NCBI GenBank assembly: GCA_013003425.1
Contig: JABDJB010000045.1
Coordinates: 1-64,000, forward strand
Source: Gammaproteobacteria bacterium
Lineage (GTDB): Bacteria > Pseudomonadota > Gammaproteobacteria > Steroidobacterales > JABDKV01
Length of the DNA stretch: 64,000 nt
Direction: 5' to 3'
Shown one piece after another: positions 35,584 through 44,371 of this stretch. A model generated the notes under the pieces. The model ran no database searches and had not been told where the DNA came from. It saw only the letters and a list, made by a program, of their open reading frames with translations. Position 1 is the first letter of the stretch. Each line of letters opens with the position of its first letter. Position numbers and translations under genes: made by a program.

Positions 35584-36039
35584 GTGCCCGACGAAGACGC
35601 GATCCACCTTTTTGCTACCCACCTGTGGGAGCTCGACGACGATTACCTGCGGTTGTTCGACTATCTCGGCGATATCGACACTTTCTATTATGTCAATCAT
35701 GCGGATCCCGAGCACGAGCCGGAAGGCGACGAAGTATTGGCCGGGCGCGATGAACTAACCCGCCAGATCGAGGCAGCGGAGGTGGTCATCGTGCTTTGCA
35801 CGCAGTACCTGCAGAACCCGGAGCTGGTTGACCTGCAGATGACCATAGCCAAACGACATGGAAAACCGCTGCTGGCTGTGGAGCCGTTTGGCCCGGACGA
35901 CGTTCCTGACAAGATAAAACAAATGTCAGATCATATAGTTGAGTGGTACGCGCGCAAGATCGTCGATGGTATAAAGATGCTGGCGCGTGGTGAGGAAGCG
36001 CACCGGTACGATACGATCGACTGGCCAGGCGACCTCTGA
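35584..36039 (+). CDS. Stand-alone TIR-like (Thoeris ThsB/DUF1863-type) domain protein
   Basis: 151 residues, essentially one domain. IHLFATHLWELDDDYLRLFDYL matches the TIR-like opening (VFISHSWxYxxxYxRLxxLL), FYYVNHADPEHEP corresponds to the FxxxNYSxPxxxP segment, and AEVVIVLCTQYLQNPELVDLQMTIAKRHGKPLLAVEPFG to strand D, helix and strand E, ending in IVEWYARKIVDGIK. At the position where related domains carry the catalytic Glu (EIxxAK), this protein has Gln85 (LQMTIAK). GGGAG lies 7 nt before the GTG start. No ThsA or other NAD-dependent effector is nearby, so a defence role is only a possibility. Confidence 0.75.
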   Translation: MPDEDAIHLFATHLWELDDDYLRLFDYLGDIDTFYYVNHADPEHEPEGDEVLAGRDELTRQIEAAEVVIVLCTQYLQNPELVDLQMTIAKRHGKPLLAVEPFGPDDVPDKIKQMSDHIVEWYARKIVDGIKMLARGEEAHRYDTIDWPGDL

Positions 36040-36084
36040 ACAGCCCCGCCGACCGGCCCTGTATTTATATTTTGGAGATATTCC

Positions 36085-36705
36085 GTGAATAAAACAGCAG
36101 TTGTAGTGAGCCTGATCGCGCTGGGTCTGTCCGGCCCCGTGCTGGCGGCTGATGCCGGGCAGGGCAAAGCCAGCTACAAGGTCTGTGCCGCCTGTCACGG
36201 CGCCGATGGCGAAGGCAGCAAAGCCCTTAATGCGCCGAACATCGCCGGCATGCCTGCCTGGTATACCGCACGCCAGCTGCAAAACTTCAAAGCTGGTGCA
36301 CGTGGCACTGATCCCAAAGATATGTACGGCACACAAATGCGGCCGATGGCGATGACGCTTGCCGATGATGCCGCAGTTGCAAACGTTGCGGCGTTTATCG
36401 AAACACTGCCGGCCACCAAAGCGGCAGCGTCCGTCAAGGGTGATGTCGAAAACGGCAAGAAGTTGTACGCGACGTGTGCCGCCTGCCATGGCGCGGGTGG
36501 CGAAGGTATGGAAGCGCTCAACGCACCGCCGCTCGCTGGTCTTGCTGACTGGTATATCGAGCGACAGCTGCTGGCGTACAAGAGCGGCATCCGCGGCACC
36601 GATCCAAAGGATGCCTTTGGTATGCAGATGAGGCCCATGGCGATGATGCTGGCCGACGATCAGGCCGTGCGCGACGTCGCAGCCTACATCGCAACGCTCG
36701 ACTGA
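36085..36705 (+). CDS. Dihaem cytochrome c4
   Basis: 206 residues: signal peptide (MNKTAVVVSLIALGLSGPVLA) and two homologous cytochrome c domains. Haem sites are CAACH in KVCAACHGADGEGS and again in ATCAACHGAGGEGM; axial methionines are in the repeated MRPMAM segments. The two halves are clearly internal duplicates (GTDPKDMYGTQMRPMAM and GTDPKDAFGMQMRPMAM). It is a periplasmic electron carrier, a plausible partner of the complex III genes that follow. GGAG lies 7 nt before the GTG start at 36085. Confidence 0.94.
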   Translation: MNKTAVVVSLIALGLSGPVLAADAGQGKASYKVCAACHGADGEGSKALNAPNIAGMPAWYTARQLQNFKAGARGTDPKDMYGTQMRPMAMTLADDAAVANVAAFIETLPATKAAASVKGDVENGKKLYATCAACHGAGGEGMEALNAPPLAGLADWYIERQLLAYKSGIRGTDPKDAFGMQMRPMAMMLADDQAVRDVAAYIATLD

Positions 36706-36706
36706 G

Positions 36707-37099
36707 TTGCTGCAAGCGTTCTTTTGCGACGACGCCGCCGATCAGGACGGCAAGCTGCACATCCTCGGCGTGTACAACGAGCTCCTGGCGGAAGGATTTC
36801 CGGCTCGCCAGGAGCGCCTGCTGCTGTGCGGCGTCATCGAGTGGCGCGAAACCGATTCCGGCAGGCAGGATTTCACCGTCGATTTGCTCGACCCTGACGG
36901 CCACTCTGTTTACACCGTGGAAGGTCATACGGAGGTTAACGCGGTCAGTCGCGGACGCCCGCCGGCACGCAGCCACCTGCTTCTGCCACTGAAAAACGTG
37001 GTGTTCCCGAGCGCCGGCCGTTATCGAACGCGGTTTTGCATTGGCGGCTCTGACTGCTTCGGACCGGACATCTATCTCACCGACGCAAGCTCTTTCTAG
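36707..37099 (+). CDS. DUF6941-like protein
   Basis: 130 residues, beta-rich. The opening MLQAFFCDDAADQDGKLHILGVYNELLAEGF fits the family of phage-derived and chromosomal proteins annotated DUF6941, with LLCGVIEW and VFPSAGRYRTRFCIGG later. It starts at a TTG one base after the cytochrome c4 stop, so the two are probably co-translated. Function unknown; no signal peptide. Family assignment from memory, moderate. Confidence 0.6.
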   Translation: MLQAFFCDDAADQDGKLHILGVYNELLAEGFPARQERLLLCGVIEWRETDSGRQDFTVDLLDPDGHSVYTVEGHTEVNAVSRGRPPARSHLLLPLKNVVFPSAGRYRTRFCIGGSDCFGPDIYLTDASSF

Positions 37100-37100
37100 C

Positions 37101-37160
37101 TGCGTCGCAACATGACAGCAAAGCGTTAAAAAAGGCAACATCCCCAAAGGTTGCGACGCA
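37101..37160. promoter_or_regulatory. Perfect 11-bp inverted repeat upstream of the complex III operon
   Basis: TGCGTCGCAAC (37101-37111) and GTTGCGACGCA (37150-37160) flank 38 bp containing TTAAAAAAGG. The right arm ends 24 bp before the actA start. It may be an operator, a long-range hairpin in the leader, or a terminator of the upstream gene. Confidence 0.55.
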
Positions 37161-37184
37161 TCAAAATTCGAAAGGGAATGGGGG

Positions 37185-37730
37185 ATGTCTGTATCGGTTT
37201 ACACCGCGCTGCGGACCTTTAAGAAGCACGCCTTAATCGCCCTTGCCGTTATTGTCGGTTTCACGGTTGGCTACGCGGTCAACGCGGCCTTCTATAGCGA
37301 AAACGCACCGGCCCAGCCCATCGAGTTCAGTCATCGTATTCACGCCCAGGAAAACGAAATCCCCTGCATGCATTGTCATGTGCATGTCGCAAGGTCAATC
37401 AACGCTACGGTGCCGAGTGTTAACAAGTGCATGAATTGCCACCGCGCCATGCCGACCGTGTGGGAAAGCCCTGAAATCATCAAGCTGCGCGGTTACTGGG
37501 AGCGGCAGGAGCCAATTCCCTGGGTAAAGGTTCACGACTTGCCGGACTTTGCCTACTTTCCTCATAAACGCCACATCCAGGCGGGTGTTGATTGCAGCAA
37601 CTGCCATGGTGACGTGGCGAATATGGACAGGGTCGCGCAGGTGGAGCCGCTGAAAATGCAGTGGTGCCTCGACTGTCACAACGAGCGCCAGGTTGAACAC
37701 GGGCGCGACTGCTGGACCTGTCACAAGTAG
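37185..37730 (+). CDS. actA: Alternative complex III subunit A, pentahaem cytochrome c
   Basis: 181 residues with an N-terminal membrane anchor (HALIALAVIVGFTVGYAVNAAF) and five CxxCH sites: CMHCH, CMNCH, CSNCH, CLDCH and CWTCH. The number, order and length fit ActA of alternative complex III, which passes electrons from the Fe-S subunit to the monohaem ActE or an external carrier. GGGAATGGGGG precedes the ATG. It is the first gene of the operon actA-B1-B2-C-D-E-F, with the inverted repeat at 37101-37160 just upstream. Confidence 0.9.
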   Translation: MSVSVYTALRTFKKHALIALAVIVGFTVGYAVNAAFYSENAPAQPIEFSHRIHAQENEIPCMHCHVHVARSINATVPSVNKCMNCHRAMPTVWESPEIIKLRGYWERQEPIPWVKVHDLPDFAYFPHKRHIQAGVDCSNCHGDVANMDRVAQVEPLKMQWCLDCHNERQVEHGRDCWTCHK

Positions 37731-37749
37731 GAATGGACTGGAACGTCAT

Positions 37750-39954
37750 ATGTCGGCAATAGACCGGAGAGACTTCCTCAAGATAGTCGGCGCCGCCGGT
37801 GCCGGTGCCGGCGCTGGTTTCCTGGTTAAGGAAAGCAGAAAGTACCGCCGCGAGCAGTACATACCCTACGTGGCGACGCCGGAAGATTTCACGCCTGGTA
37901 TTGCGACTTATTACAAGACCGTGTGCGGTCAGTGCAGCGCGGGTTGCGGTATCGAGGTGCGGGTACGCGAGGGTCGCGCCAAGAAGATCGAAGGCAACCC
38001 GCTGCACCCGGTCAGCCAGGGCCGCAGTTGTGCTCTCGGGCAGTCTGGCCTGAATGTGCTTTACAACCCCGACCGGTTGCGGCAGCCGCAGCAGCGTCGC
38101 GGCGATCGGGGGACCGGCAGGTTCGCGCCAATGGGCTGGGAACAGGCCTTTACTACGGTTGCTGAGCGTTTGTCGGCTATACGCCGCGCCGGTCGTGCCG
38201 ACCGCATTGCGTTGCTGGCTGGTGCAACGCGGGGCCACCTGCACGACCTGCAGGAAATATTCATGGCCGGACTGGGTTCGGATCGCTACCTGCAATACGA
38301 CTTCACCGTGCCGGAGGCAATGCTGGCAGCCAACGTTGCCAGTTATGGTCGCGCCGAGCTGCCGTACTACGATATCGCTAACAGCGACTTCCTGCTGTCA
38401 TTTGGTGCTGACTATCTTTCCCACTGGCTGTCGCCGGTTCATCACAGCCTCGGTTACGGCCAGCTGCGGCAGGGCGGTGAGCACCGCGGGCACGTGGTCC
38501 AGGTCGAGGCGCGCATGTCGCTGAGCGGCGCCAACGCCGATCAGTGGTTGCCGGCCCGGCCAGGCAGCGAAGGGCTTGTTGCGCTGGCGATTGCCAACCG
38601 CATGGGTGGCAGTGGCCTGGCGGCTTACACCATCGAGCGCGCTGCAGCAGCAAGCGGTCTTGATGTCGCCACCATCAGCCGTCTTGCCGACAAATTCGCA
38701 GCGGCTGAACAGCCGCTGGCTATCGCCGGCGGCGGCGCTACAAACGCAGTAAACGGCACCGCCAACGCGGCGGCAGTCAATGTGCTGAACGCCGTTGCCG
38801 GAAGTGCAGTTACCGCGAACCCCGACCCGGCAATTGGTACCGCTGCTGCGGACCGTGTTGCCGGTTTTGCTGATATCGCCAGGCTGGCTGACGACATGAA
38901 CGCCGGGGGCATCGAGGCCCTGGTGATTGTTGGCACGAATCCGGTGTTCTCGCTGCCGGAATCCGTCGGCTTGCAGGCGGCAATGGAGGCGGTGCCATTT
39001 ATCGCGGCAATCTCGCCGTTTGTCGATGAAACCTCGGCGATGGCCGACGTGATCCTTGCGCCGCACTCCACGCTTGAGGACTGGGGTGATGACACGCCGC
39101 AACCCGGTGTCGGGCTGGCGATGGCATCGATCATGCAGCCGGTAGTCGCGCCCGTGCATGACACCCGTCCGCGCGGCGATATCCTGATCGAACTGGGCCG
39201 GCGTCTGGGCAGCGACATGGCCGAAAAACTGCCGTGGAATGACAGCTACAGTTTCCTGCGATCGCGCTGGCAAAGCGTGTACGAGCAGCGCAAGGCAGCG
39301 CTCGATGGCATGAGCTTCGACGACTTCTGGAACAGCGTGCTGCAGGCAGGCGTGTGGGCGGAAGATCGCAAGGGGCCGGCGTTGCCGCCGCCGGCACAGG
39401 TTCTGGATCCGGCGGAAGTGGCAAAACCGGCCGGTAGCAACAGCTACTACTTCCAGCCTTATCTCAGCCATGCCTGGTTCGACGGTCGCGGCGCCAATCT
39501 GCCGTGGCAGCAGGAGCTGCCTGATCCGCTGACCAGCGTGGTTTACAACAGCTGGATCGAGCTCAATCCACAAACCGCCGCGGCGATGAAGCTGCGTGAT
39601 GGCGACGTGGTCGAAGTGCGGTCCGGGTCCGGCAGCCTGCGTGCGCCGGTCATTACCTATCCCGCCATTCGTCCGGATGTCGTTGCCATGCCGATCGGCC
39701 AGGGGCACCGCACATTCGGCCGTTATGCGAGTAACCGTGGTGCAAATCCGCTGGCCATAGTTGATGTGGCCACCGACCGTGACAGCGGTGCGCTGGCATG
39801 GGGCGCAACCATGGTCAGTCTTGAACCCACCGGCGAACGGGTGAAACTCATCCGCACGTCCGGTACGCCGCGTGAACTGGGCCGGTCCATACTCGGACCG
39901 TATGGCGAAGGCGGGAAACCCGATCCGCATGCAAAAGATGAAAACCACGGTTAG
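37750..39954 (+). CDS. actB1: Alternative complex III subunit B1, molybdopterin-oxidoreductase-like
   Basis: 734 residues. A Tat-like signal DRRDFLKIVGAAGAGAGAG, then CGQCSAGCGIEVRV and GRSCALGQSGLN, giving the C-x2-C-x3-C...C cluster pattern of molybdopterin oxidoreductases, and the family fold continues (NADQWLPARPGSEGLVALAI, GTNPVFSLPESVGLQAAME, SWIELNPQTAAAMKLRDGD). In alternative complex III this subunit is structural and does not bind molybdenum. In many organisms it is fused to the Fe-S part; here the Fe-S part is a separate gene 15 bp downstream. Confidence 0.9.
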   Translation: MSAIDRRDFLKIVGAAGAGAGAGFLVKESRKYRREQYIPYVATPEDFTPGIATYYKTVCGQCSAGCGIEVRVREGRAKKIEGNPLHPVSQGRSCALGQSGLNVLYNPDRLRQPQQRRGDRGTGRFAPMGWEQAFTTVAERLSAIRRAGRADRIALLAGATRGHLHDLQEIFMAGLGSDRYLQYDFTVPEAMLAANVASYGRAELPYYDIANSDFLLSFGADYLSHWLSPVHHSLGYGQLRQGGEHRGHVVQVEARMSLSGANADQWLPARPGSEGLVALAIANRMGGSGLAAYTIERAAAASGLDVATISRLADKFAAAEQPLAIAGGGATNAVNGTANAAAVNVLNAVAGSAVTANPDPAIGTAAADRVAGFADIARLADDMNAGGIEALVIVGTNPVFSLPESVGLQAAMEAVPFIAAISPFVDETSAMADVILAPHSTLEDWGDDTPQPGVGLAMASIMQPVVAPVHDTRPRGDILIELGRRLGSDMAEKLPWNDSYSFLRSRWQSVYEQRKAALDGMSFDDFWNSVLQAGVWAEDRKGPALPPPAQVLDPAEVAKPAGSNSYYFQPYLSHAWFDGRGANLPWQQELPDPLTSVVYNSWIELNPQTAAAMKLRDGDVVEVRSGSGSLRAPVITYPAIRPDVVAMPIGQGHRTFGRYASNRGANPLAIVDVATDRDSGALAWGATMVSLEPTGERVKLIRTSGTPRELGRSILGPYGEGGKPDPHAKDENHG

Positions 39955-39969
39955 CTGACGGAGTAACCG

Positions 39970-40728
39970 GTGCCAGAAATACTCGACAAATGGAAAAAAC
40001 TCCGCGAGCCGGGCTACTTCGGCAAGTTCGATTATCACTGGGGCATGGTGATCGACCTGGACCGTTGCAGCGGCTGTGAAGCCTGCGTCGTCGCTTGTAC
40101 GGCGGAGAACAACCTGCCCATCGTCGGCGAGAAGCAGTTCGCCAGGGCACGCGAGATCAAGTGGATCAGGGTCGAGCGCTACTGGGAGGGTGAATACCCT
40201 GACGCCAGGGTGACTTTTCTGCCGATGCTGTGCCAGCAGTGCGACCAGGCGCCGTGCGAGACAGCGTGCCCGGTGTTCGCCACGTATCACAACCAGGATG
40301 GCCTCAACACGCAGGTCTATAACCGCTGCATCGGTACCCGCACCTGCGCGGTGTACTGTCCGTACGAGGTGCGCTATTTCAACTGGTACTCCTACCAGTG
40401 GGACGAGCCGCTGGAGCAGCAGCTGAATCCGGATGTTTCTGTGCGGGAAAAGGGCGTGATGGAAAAATGCACGTTCTGCATCCAGCGCATTCGCGACGCC
40501 AAAGACCAGGCCAAGGATCGCGGTGGCGACAAGCGCGTCAAAGATGGCGAGGTTACGCCGGCCTGTGTGCAGGCCTGCCCGACCGAGGCCATGGTGTTTG
40601 GCGATTTCAATGACCCTGACAGTGCAGTATCGAAAGCCGCCACCGACGAACGCAACTACCGGGTTCTGGAAAAACTCAACACAACGCCGTCGGTTGTGTA
40701 TCTGAGGAAGGCGGAAGCTCATGGCTGA
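39970..40728 (+). CDS. actB2: Alternative complex III subunit B2, four-cluster Fe-S protein
   Basis: 252 residues, ferredoxin-like with four cysteine groups: CSGCEACVVAC; CQQCDQAPCETACP; CIGTRTCAVYCP, whose Cys-poor spacing is typical of a 3Fe-4S site in this family; and CTFCIQR with CVQACP. It carries electrons from the quinol site of ActC to the haems of ActA. GTG start at 39970. Its end overlaps the actC start by 8 bp, implying translational coupling. Confidence 0.9.
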   Translation: MPEILDKWKKLREPGYFGKFDYHWGMVIDLDRCSGCEACVVACTAENNLPIVGEKQFARAREIKWIRVERYWEGEYPDARVTFLPMLCQQCDQAPCETACPVFATYHNQDGLNTQVYNRCIGTRTCAVYCPYEVRYFNWYSYQWDEPLEQQLNPDVSVREKGVMEKCTFCIQRIRDAKDQAKDRGGDKRVKDGEVTPACVQACPTEAMVFGDFNDPDSAVSKAATDERNYRVLEKLNTTPSVVYLRKAEAHG

Positions 40729-42061
40729 CTACCAGGAACCGGCATGGGCTGACGTCAACAAGGATGTCCTGCGTTCGATGCTGGTCACCACGCCGAAATA
40801 CTGGTGGCTGCTCGGCACGACCATCACTATCGCGGTGGTCTGCTTTTTCCTGCCCTGGCTTTACCAGTGGCACGTTGGTGTCGGTGCCGCCGGAATGAAC
40901 CGCAATGCGGTGTGGGGCACGTATCTTTCCAATTTCATTTTCTGGATTGGCCTGAGCCATTCGGGCACGCTGCTGTCGGCAGTGCTGCACATCACGCAGA
41001 GTTCCTGGCGCAAGACGATATACCGCAGCGCCGAGGCAATGACGTTGTTCTCGCTGATGACTGCCGCGATGTTTGTAATGGTGCATGTCGGGCGGGTCTG
41101 GTACGTGCACTGGAGCTTCCCGCTGCCAAACGAGATGGGTCTGTGGCCGAATTTCCGCTCGCCGCTGATGTTCGACGTGATGGCGATCACCACCTACCTG
41201 ACCGCCAGCTCGATATTTATCTACATGGGCTCGGTGCCGGATTTTGCCGCGGTACGCGATAACAGCACCGGCATGCGGCGTCGCCTCTACACGATCTTTT
41301 CCTTTGGCTGGCGTGGCACCGAGCACGAGTGGCACACACTCAACTGGGCCTATACCTTCTTCGCGGTGTTTGTGATCCCGCTGGCTGTCTCGGTTCACAG
41401 TATTGTGTCGTGGGATTTTGCCTTGTCGATAGTGCCCGGCCTGCATCACACGATTTTTGCGCCGTATTTCGTCTGCGGGGCAATCTATTCGGGTACCGCC
41501 GGAATTGTTACGGTGATGTGGTTGCTGCGAAAGGCCTTCGGCTACGAGAAGTACATACGCAAGATACATGTCGACAACCTCGGCAAACTGCTCCTTGTGC
41601 TGTCGCTGATATGGACCTATATCAACGTCATGGAGGTGTTCAACGCCTGGTACGGCGGAACATCGTTCGAGCGCGAGTGGTTGAAATTCCGTATGGCCGG
41701 ACCGTATGCAATTCTGTACTGGGAAATGATTACATTTTGCGCCTTCGCGCCGCTGTTGATGTTTTCCAACAAGATCCGCTGCTCGTGGAACAAAATGCTC
41801 GTGCTGTCGATCCTGATCAACATCGGCATGATCACCGAGCGCTTTATCATTGTGGCGACAGCATTGCCGCGCAAATTCCTGCCGGATTCATTCGGTTTTT
41901 ACCTGCCAAGCCTGGTAGAGGTGTCAATCACCATCGGGTCATTCGCAATCTTCGCGACGCTGTTTCTGATATTCGTCAAGTGGGTGCCATGTATCTCGAT
42001 TTATGAGACCAAGGAAACGCTCACGCCGCTGCGGAGGGACGCCAGATGGCAGAAAGCGTAA
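40721..42061 (+). CDS. actC: Alternative complex III subunit C, NrfD-like quinol-binding membrane protein
   Basis: 446 residues with about ten hydrophobic segments, NrfD/PsrC family. Characteristic stretches include FWIGLSHSGTLLSAVLHITQSSWR, which contains the His and Ser residues of the quinol pocket region, RSPLMFDVMAITTYLTAS, SIVSWDFALSIVPGLHHTIFAPYFV and YEKYIRKIHVDNLGKLLL. It is the quinol-oxidising and possibly proton-moving subunit. It overlaps both neighbours (8 bp with actB2, 16 bp with actD). Confidence 0.92.
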   Translation: MADYQEPAWADVNKDVLRSMLVTTPKYWWLLGTTITIAVVCFFLPWLYQWHVGVGAAGMNRNAVWGTYLSNFIFWIGLSHSGTLLSAVLHITQSSWRKTIYRSAEAMTLFSLMTAAMFVMVHVGRVWYVHWSFPLPNEMGLWPNFRSPLMFDVMAITTYLTASSIFIYMGSVPDFAAVRDNSTGMRRRLYTIFSFGWRGTEHEWHTLNWAYTFFAVFVIPLAVSVHSIVSWDFALSIVPGLHHTIFAPYFVCGAIYSGTAGIVTVMWLLRKAFGYEKYIRKIHVDNLGKLLLVLSLIWTYINVMEVFNAWYGGTSFEREWLKFRMAGPYAILYWEMITFCAFAPLLMFSNKIRCSWNKMLVLSILINIGMITERFIIVATALPRKFLPDSFGFYLPSLVEVSITIGSFAIFATLFLIFVKWVPCISIYETKETLTPLRRDARWQKA

Positions 42062-42546
42062 TGGCATTGTATGAATACGAGGAGGATTTCCTCGAAGTTG
42101 CCGGCAAGCTGAAGGCCATGGACGTGCCGCTCAGCGTGATGACACCGATCCCGATGCATGACGTCGAAAAAGTGCTGGGGATAGGCAAGAGCAAGGTGCG
42201 GTTTTTCTCGTTGACCGGCGCAATACTCGGTGGGGTGTCCGGTTTTGCGCTTGCCGCCGGCACCGCGCTGGTGTTCCTGCTGCCAACTGGCGGTCGGCCG
42301 ATAATCCCGATACCGCCCTACCTGGTGATCATGTACGAGATGACGATCCTGTTCGGCGTGCTGGCCACGTTGCTTGGATTTCATGTGGTCTCGGGGTTGC
42401 CGGCATGGAAAGACGCCCCTTATACACCGGAGGCCAATATTGACCGCTTTGTGGTGTCCGTGCCGGCAGATACCTCTGACCTGGCTGCGGTCGAGGGCGT
42501 GATGCGTGAGGGCGGTGCGGTCGAGATCAAGCGGGTGGAGTACTGA
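42046..42546 (+). CDS. actD: Alternative complex III subunit D (DUF3341)
   Basis: 166 residues, DUF3341: an N-terminal alpha/beta part (MALYEYEEDFLEVAGKLKAM, IPMHDVEKVLGIGKSKVRFF) followed by two transmembrane helices (GAILGGVSGFALAAGTALVF and MTILFGVLATLLGFHVVSGL) and the ending RFVVSVPADTSDLAAVEGVM. It is a structural subunit of alternative complex III. The context between actC and actE confirms the call. Confidence 0.9.
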   Translation: MAESVMALYEYEEDFLEVAGKLKAMDVPLSVMTPIPMHDVEKVLGIGKSKVRFFSLTGAILGGVSGFALAAGTALVFLLPTGGRPIIPIPPYLVIMYEMTILFGVLATLLGFHVVSGLPAWKDAPYTPEANIDRFVVSVPADTSDLAAVEGVMREGGAVEIKRVEY

Positions 42547-42547
42547 T

Positions 42548-43060
42548 ATGCGCCTGGTGTTGCTTGTCATCGGAGTCCTGTCCGCCGCCGCGGCGCAAGG
42601 GCTGCCGTGGTCCAAGGACATGGTGGACCAGCCGTCGGTCAAACCCCAGGAGACGGCGGTACGCGAGCCACAGGGTTCGGTTCCCGTCAAAGGCAAAGAG
42701 GCGATGCCGGTGCCGCAGGACGTTGCCGAGGTTGTGCGTTCCCGACTGCTGGCGACCCGGACCCTGAGCAACCCGGTGGCAGTGGATGAGGCGTCGGTCG
42801 CGCGCGGCAAGGAGGTCTACGACATTCATTGCTCGGTATGCCACGGCGCCAGCGGCAAGGGTGACGGGCCGGTCGGAAAAAAATTCGTGCCGCCGCCGAT
42901 GGACCTTTCAACCGACTATGTACAGCTGCAGGGTGACGGCCAGATCTTCTACACGATTACGCACGGCGGGGTTGCCATGCCGTTTTACCGTGATGCCATC
43001 GACAAAATCGATCGCTGGCACATCATCAACTACATCAAGAGTGAGCTGAAGGCGCAATGA
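42548..43060 (+). CDS. actE: Alternative complex III subunit E, monohaem cytochrome c
   Basis: 170 residues with a signal sequence (MRLVLLVIGVLSAAAAQG), a proline-rich linker and one cytochrome c domain: haem site CSVCH in YDIHCSVCHGASGKGDG and candidate axial Met in GGVAMPFYRD. It lacks an obvious lipobox cysteine, unlike some ActE proteins, so the uncleaved segment may anchor it. It delivers electrons to an oxidase or soluble cytochrome. The stop overlaps the actF start by 4 bp (ATGA). Confidence 0.88.
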   Translation: MRLVLLVIGVLSAAAAQGLPWSKDMVDQPSVKPQETAVREPQGSVPVKGKEAMPVPQDVAEVVRSRLLATRTLSNPVAVDEASVARGKEVYDIHCSVCHGASGKGDGPVGKKFVPPPMDLSTDYVQLQGDGQIFYTITHGGVAMPFYRDAIDKIDRWHIINYIKSELKAQ

Positions 43061-44349
43061 ACGAAGACGCCGCAGTATCAGTTGAAATACCCCGGGCCGT
43101 CGGTGTTGACCAGCGGTCCCGTTACAACACCATGCGCCTGGTCATGGCGGCGATCTTTGTAATCAGCGCACTGGTTGCGGCAATGACGCTGCCCGGCGAC
43201 ACAGCCGGCGGCTGGGGCATGTTTCTGACTACGCTGCTGTTCCTGCAGGGTATTACCCAGTTTGGCGTAGCCTTTACCGCCATCATGCGGTTGTCCGGCG
43301 GGTTCTGGGCGCGACCCTTGTTCCGGCTGGCTGAAGTGACAACGCTGGTTTTCATGCCGATCTCATTTGTCGGCATATTGCTGGTTTATTTCGGGGCGCG
43401 TCACCAGTTGTTTTTCTGGATCGACCCCGCGCCGGGCGAACACCTCAGCGCCTGGCTGGGTGAAGGAAAGCTGCTGTTCCGTGCGCTCGCGTCACAGGTG
43501 GTGTTCTATGTCGTGGCGTTTCTGTACGTGCGCATCAGCCTTCGTCCCGATATCGACCAGCGGGCCGTCGCCGAGGCAACCGGACTGCGCCGGATGGTGT
43601 TAGCGCTGTTTGGCGGTGCCGGTGGCACCGCGGATCCGGAAGCGCTGACGCATCGGCTGTACTTCTGGTCGGTGCCTGTACTGATCATTGCCGGCCTCGC
43701 CAACACCTTGATCTCGCTGGATTTCGCCATGATGCTGTGGCCGCACTATCACAGCACAGTATTTACCATGTACTACATGATCGGCTGCATGTTTGGCGGG
43801 ACCGCGCTGTTGCTGCTGCTGGCCGGCCTGCAGCGCCGCTACATCAATATCGATACCGTGTTCAGTACGCGTCAGATCAAAAACCTCGGCATCATTTTTA
43901 CGGGCTTTATGTGTCTGTGGCTGTACTTTTTCTGGGCGCAGTTTTTTGTTACGTGGTTTGGCAATCTGCCGAACGAATTGCGGCCATTGAATGCGCAGAT
44001 GGAGGGTCACTACGGCCCGGTTTTCTGGACGTCCGTCGCCTGCCTGTTCATGTTGCCGCTGGCGTTCCTGATATTTGCCAGGGTCAAACGCAGCCTGGTG
44101 CTGGCCAGCATGGTCGCGCTGCTGATATGTACCGGCGTATGGCTCAATCGTTACCTGATGGTGCTGCCGGCGCAGTGGGAGGCGCACGTGCCCTTCAGCA
44201 CGGTCGGTGGTGCGGCTGGTACAATCGCCCTGGTAAGCGGCTTTCTGCTTTTGCTGCTGCTGGCATTCGACGCTTTTCCCATGCTGTCGCGCTGGGAAGT
44301 CGAGCGTATAGCGCCGGAAAAGCGGGCAAGCTGGCACAGCAGTCACTGA
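43057..44349 (+). CDS. actF: Alternative complex III subunit F, second NrfD-like membrane protein
   Basis: 430 residues with about ten hydrophobic helices and the ActF pattern FARPLFRLAEVTTLVFMPIS-like (here WARPLFRLAEVTTLVFMPIS), LISLDFAMMLWPHYHSTVFT and LWLYFFWAQFFVTWFGNLPNE. It pairs with ActC in the complex and may form part of a proton pathway. Last subunit gene of the operon; 22 bp separate it from the START-CBS gene, which is probably co-transcribed. Confidence 0.92.
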   Translation: MNEDAAVSVEIPRAVGVDQRSRYNTMRLVMAAIFVISALVAAMTLPGDTAGGWGMFLTTLLFLQGITQFGVAFTAIMRLSGGFWARPLFRLAEVTTLVFMPISFVGILLVYFGARHQLFFWIDPAPGEHLSAWLGEGKLLFRALASQVVFYVVAFLYVRISLRPDIDQRAVAEATGLRRMVLALFGGAGGTADPEALTHRLYFWSVPVLIIAGLANTLISLDFAMMLWPHYHSTVFTMYYMIGCMFGGTALLLLLAGLQRRYINIDTVFSTRQIKNLGIIFTGFMCLWLYFFWAQFFVTWFGNLPNELRPLNAQMEGHYGPVFWTSVACLFMLPLAFLIFARVKRSLVLASMVALLICTGVWLNRYLMVLPAQWEAHVPFSTVGGAAGTIALVSGFLLLLLLAFDAFPMLSRWEVERIAPEKRASWHSSH

Positions 44350-44371
44350 GTTCGGGCCGCGACGAGCGGGT

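Noticed and set aside
35584-36039. A full Thoeris anti-phage system
   Set aside because: Only the TIR-like component is present; neither neighbour resembles ThsA or an NADase, and the catalytic Glu position reads Gln.
38398-40722. Very long minus-strand open frame (about 770 codons)
   Set aside because: Antisense to actB1 and actB2; the composition is a shadow of high-GC codons and no domain is recognisable.
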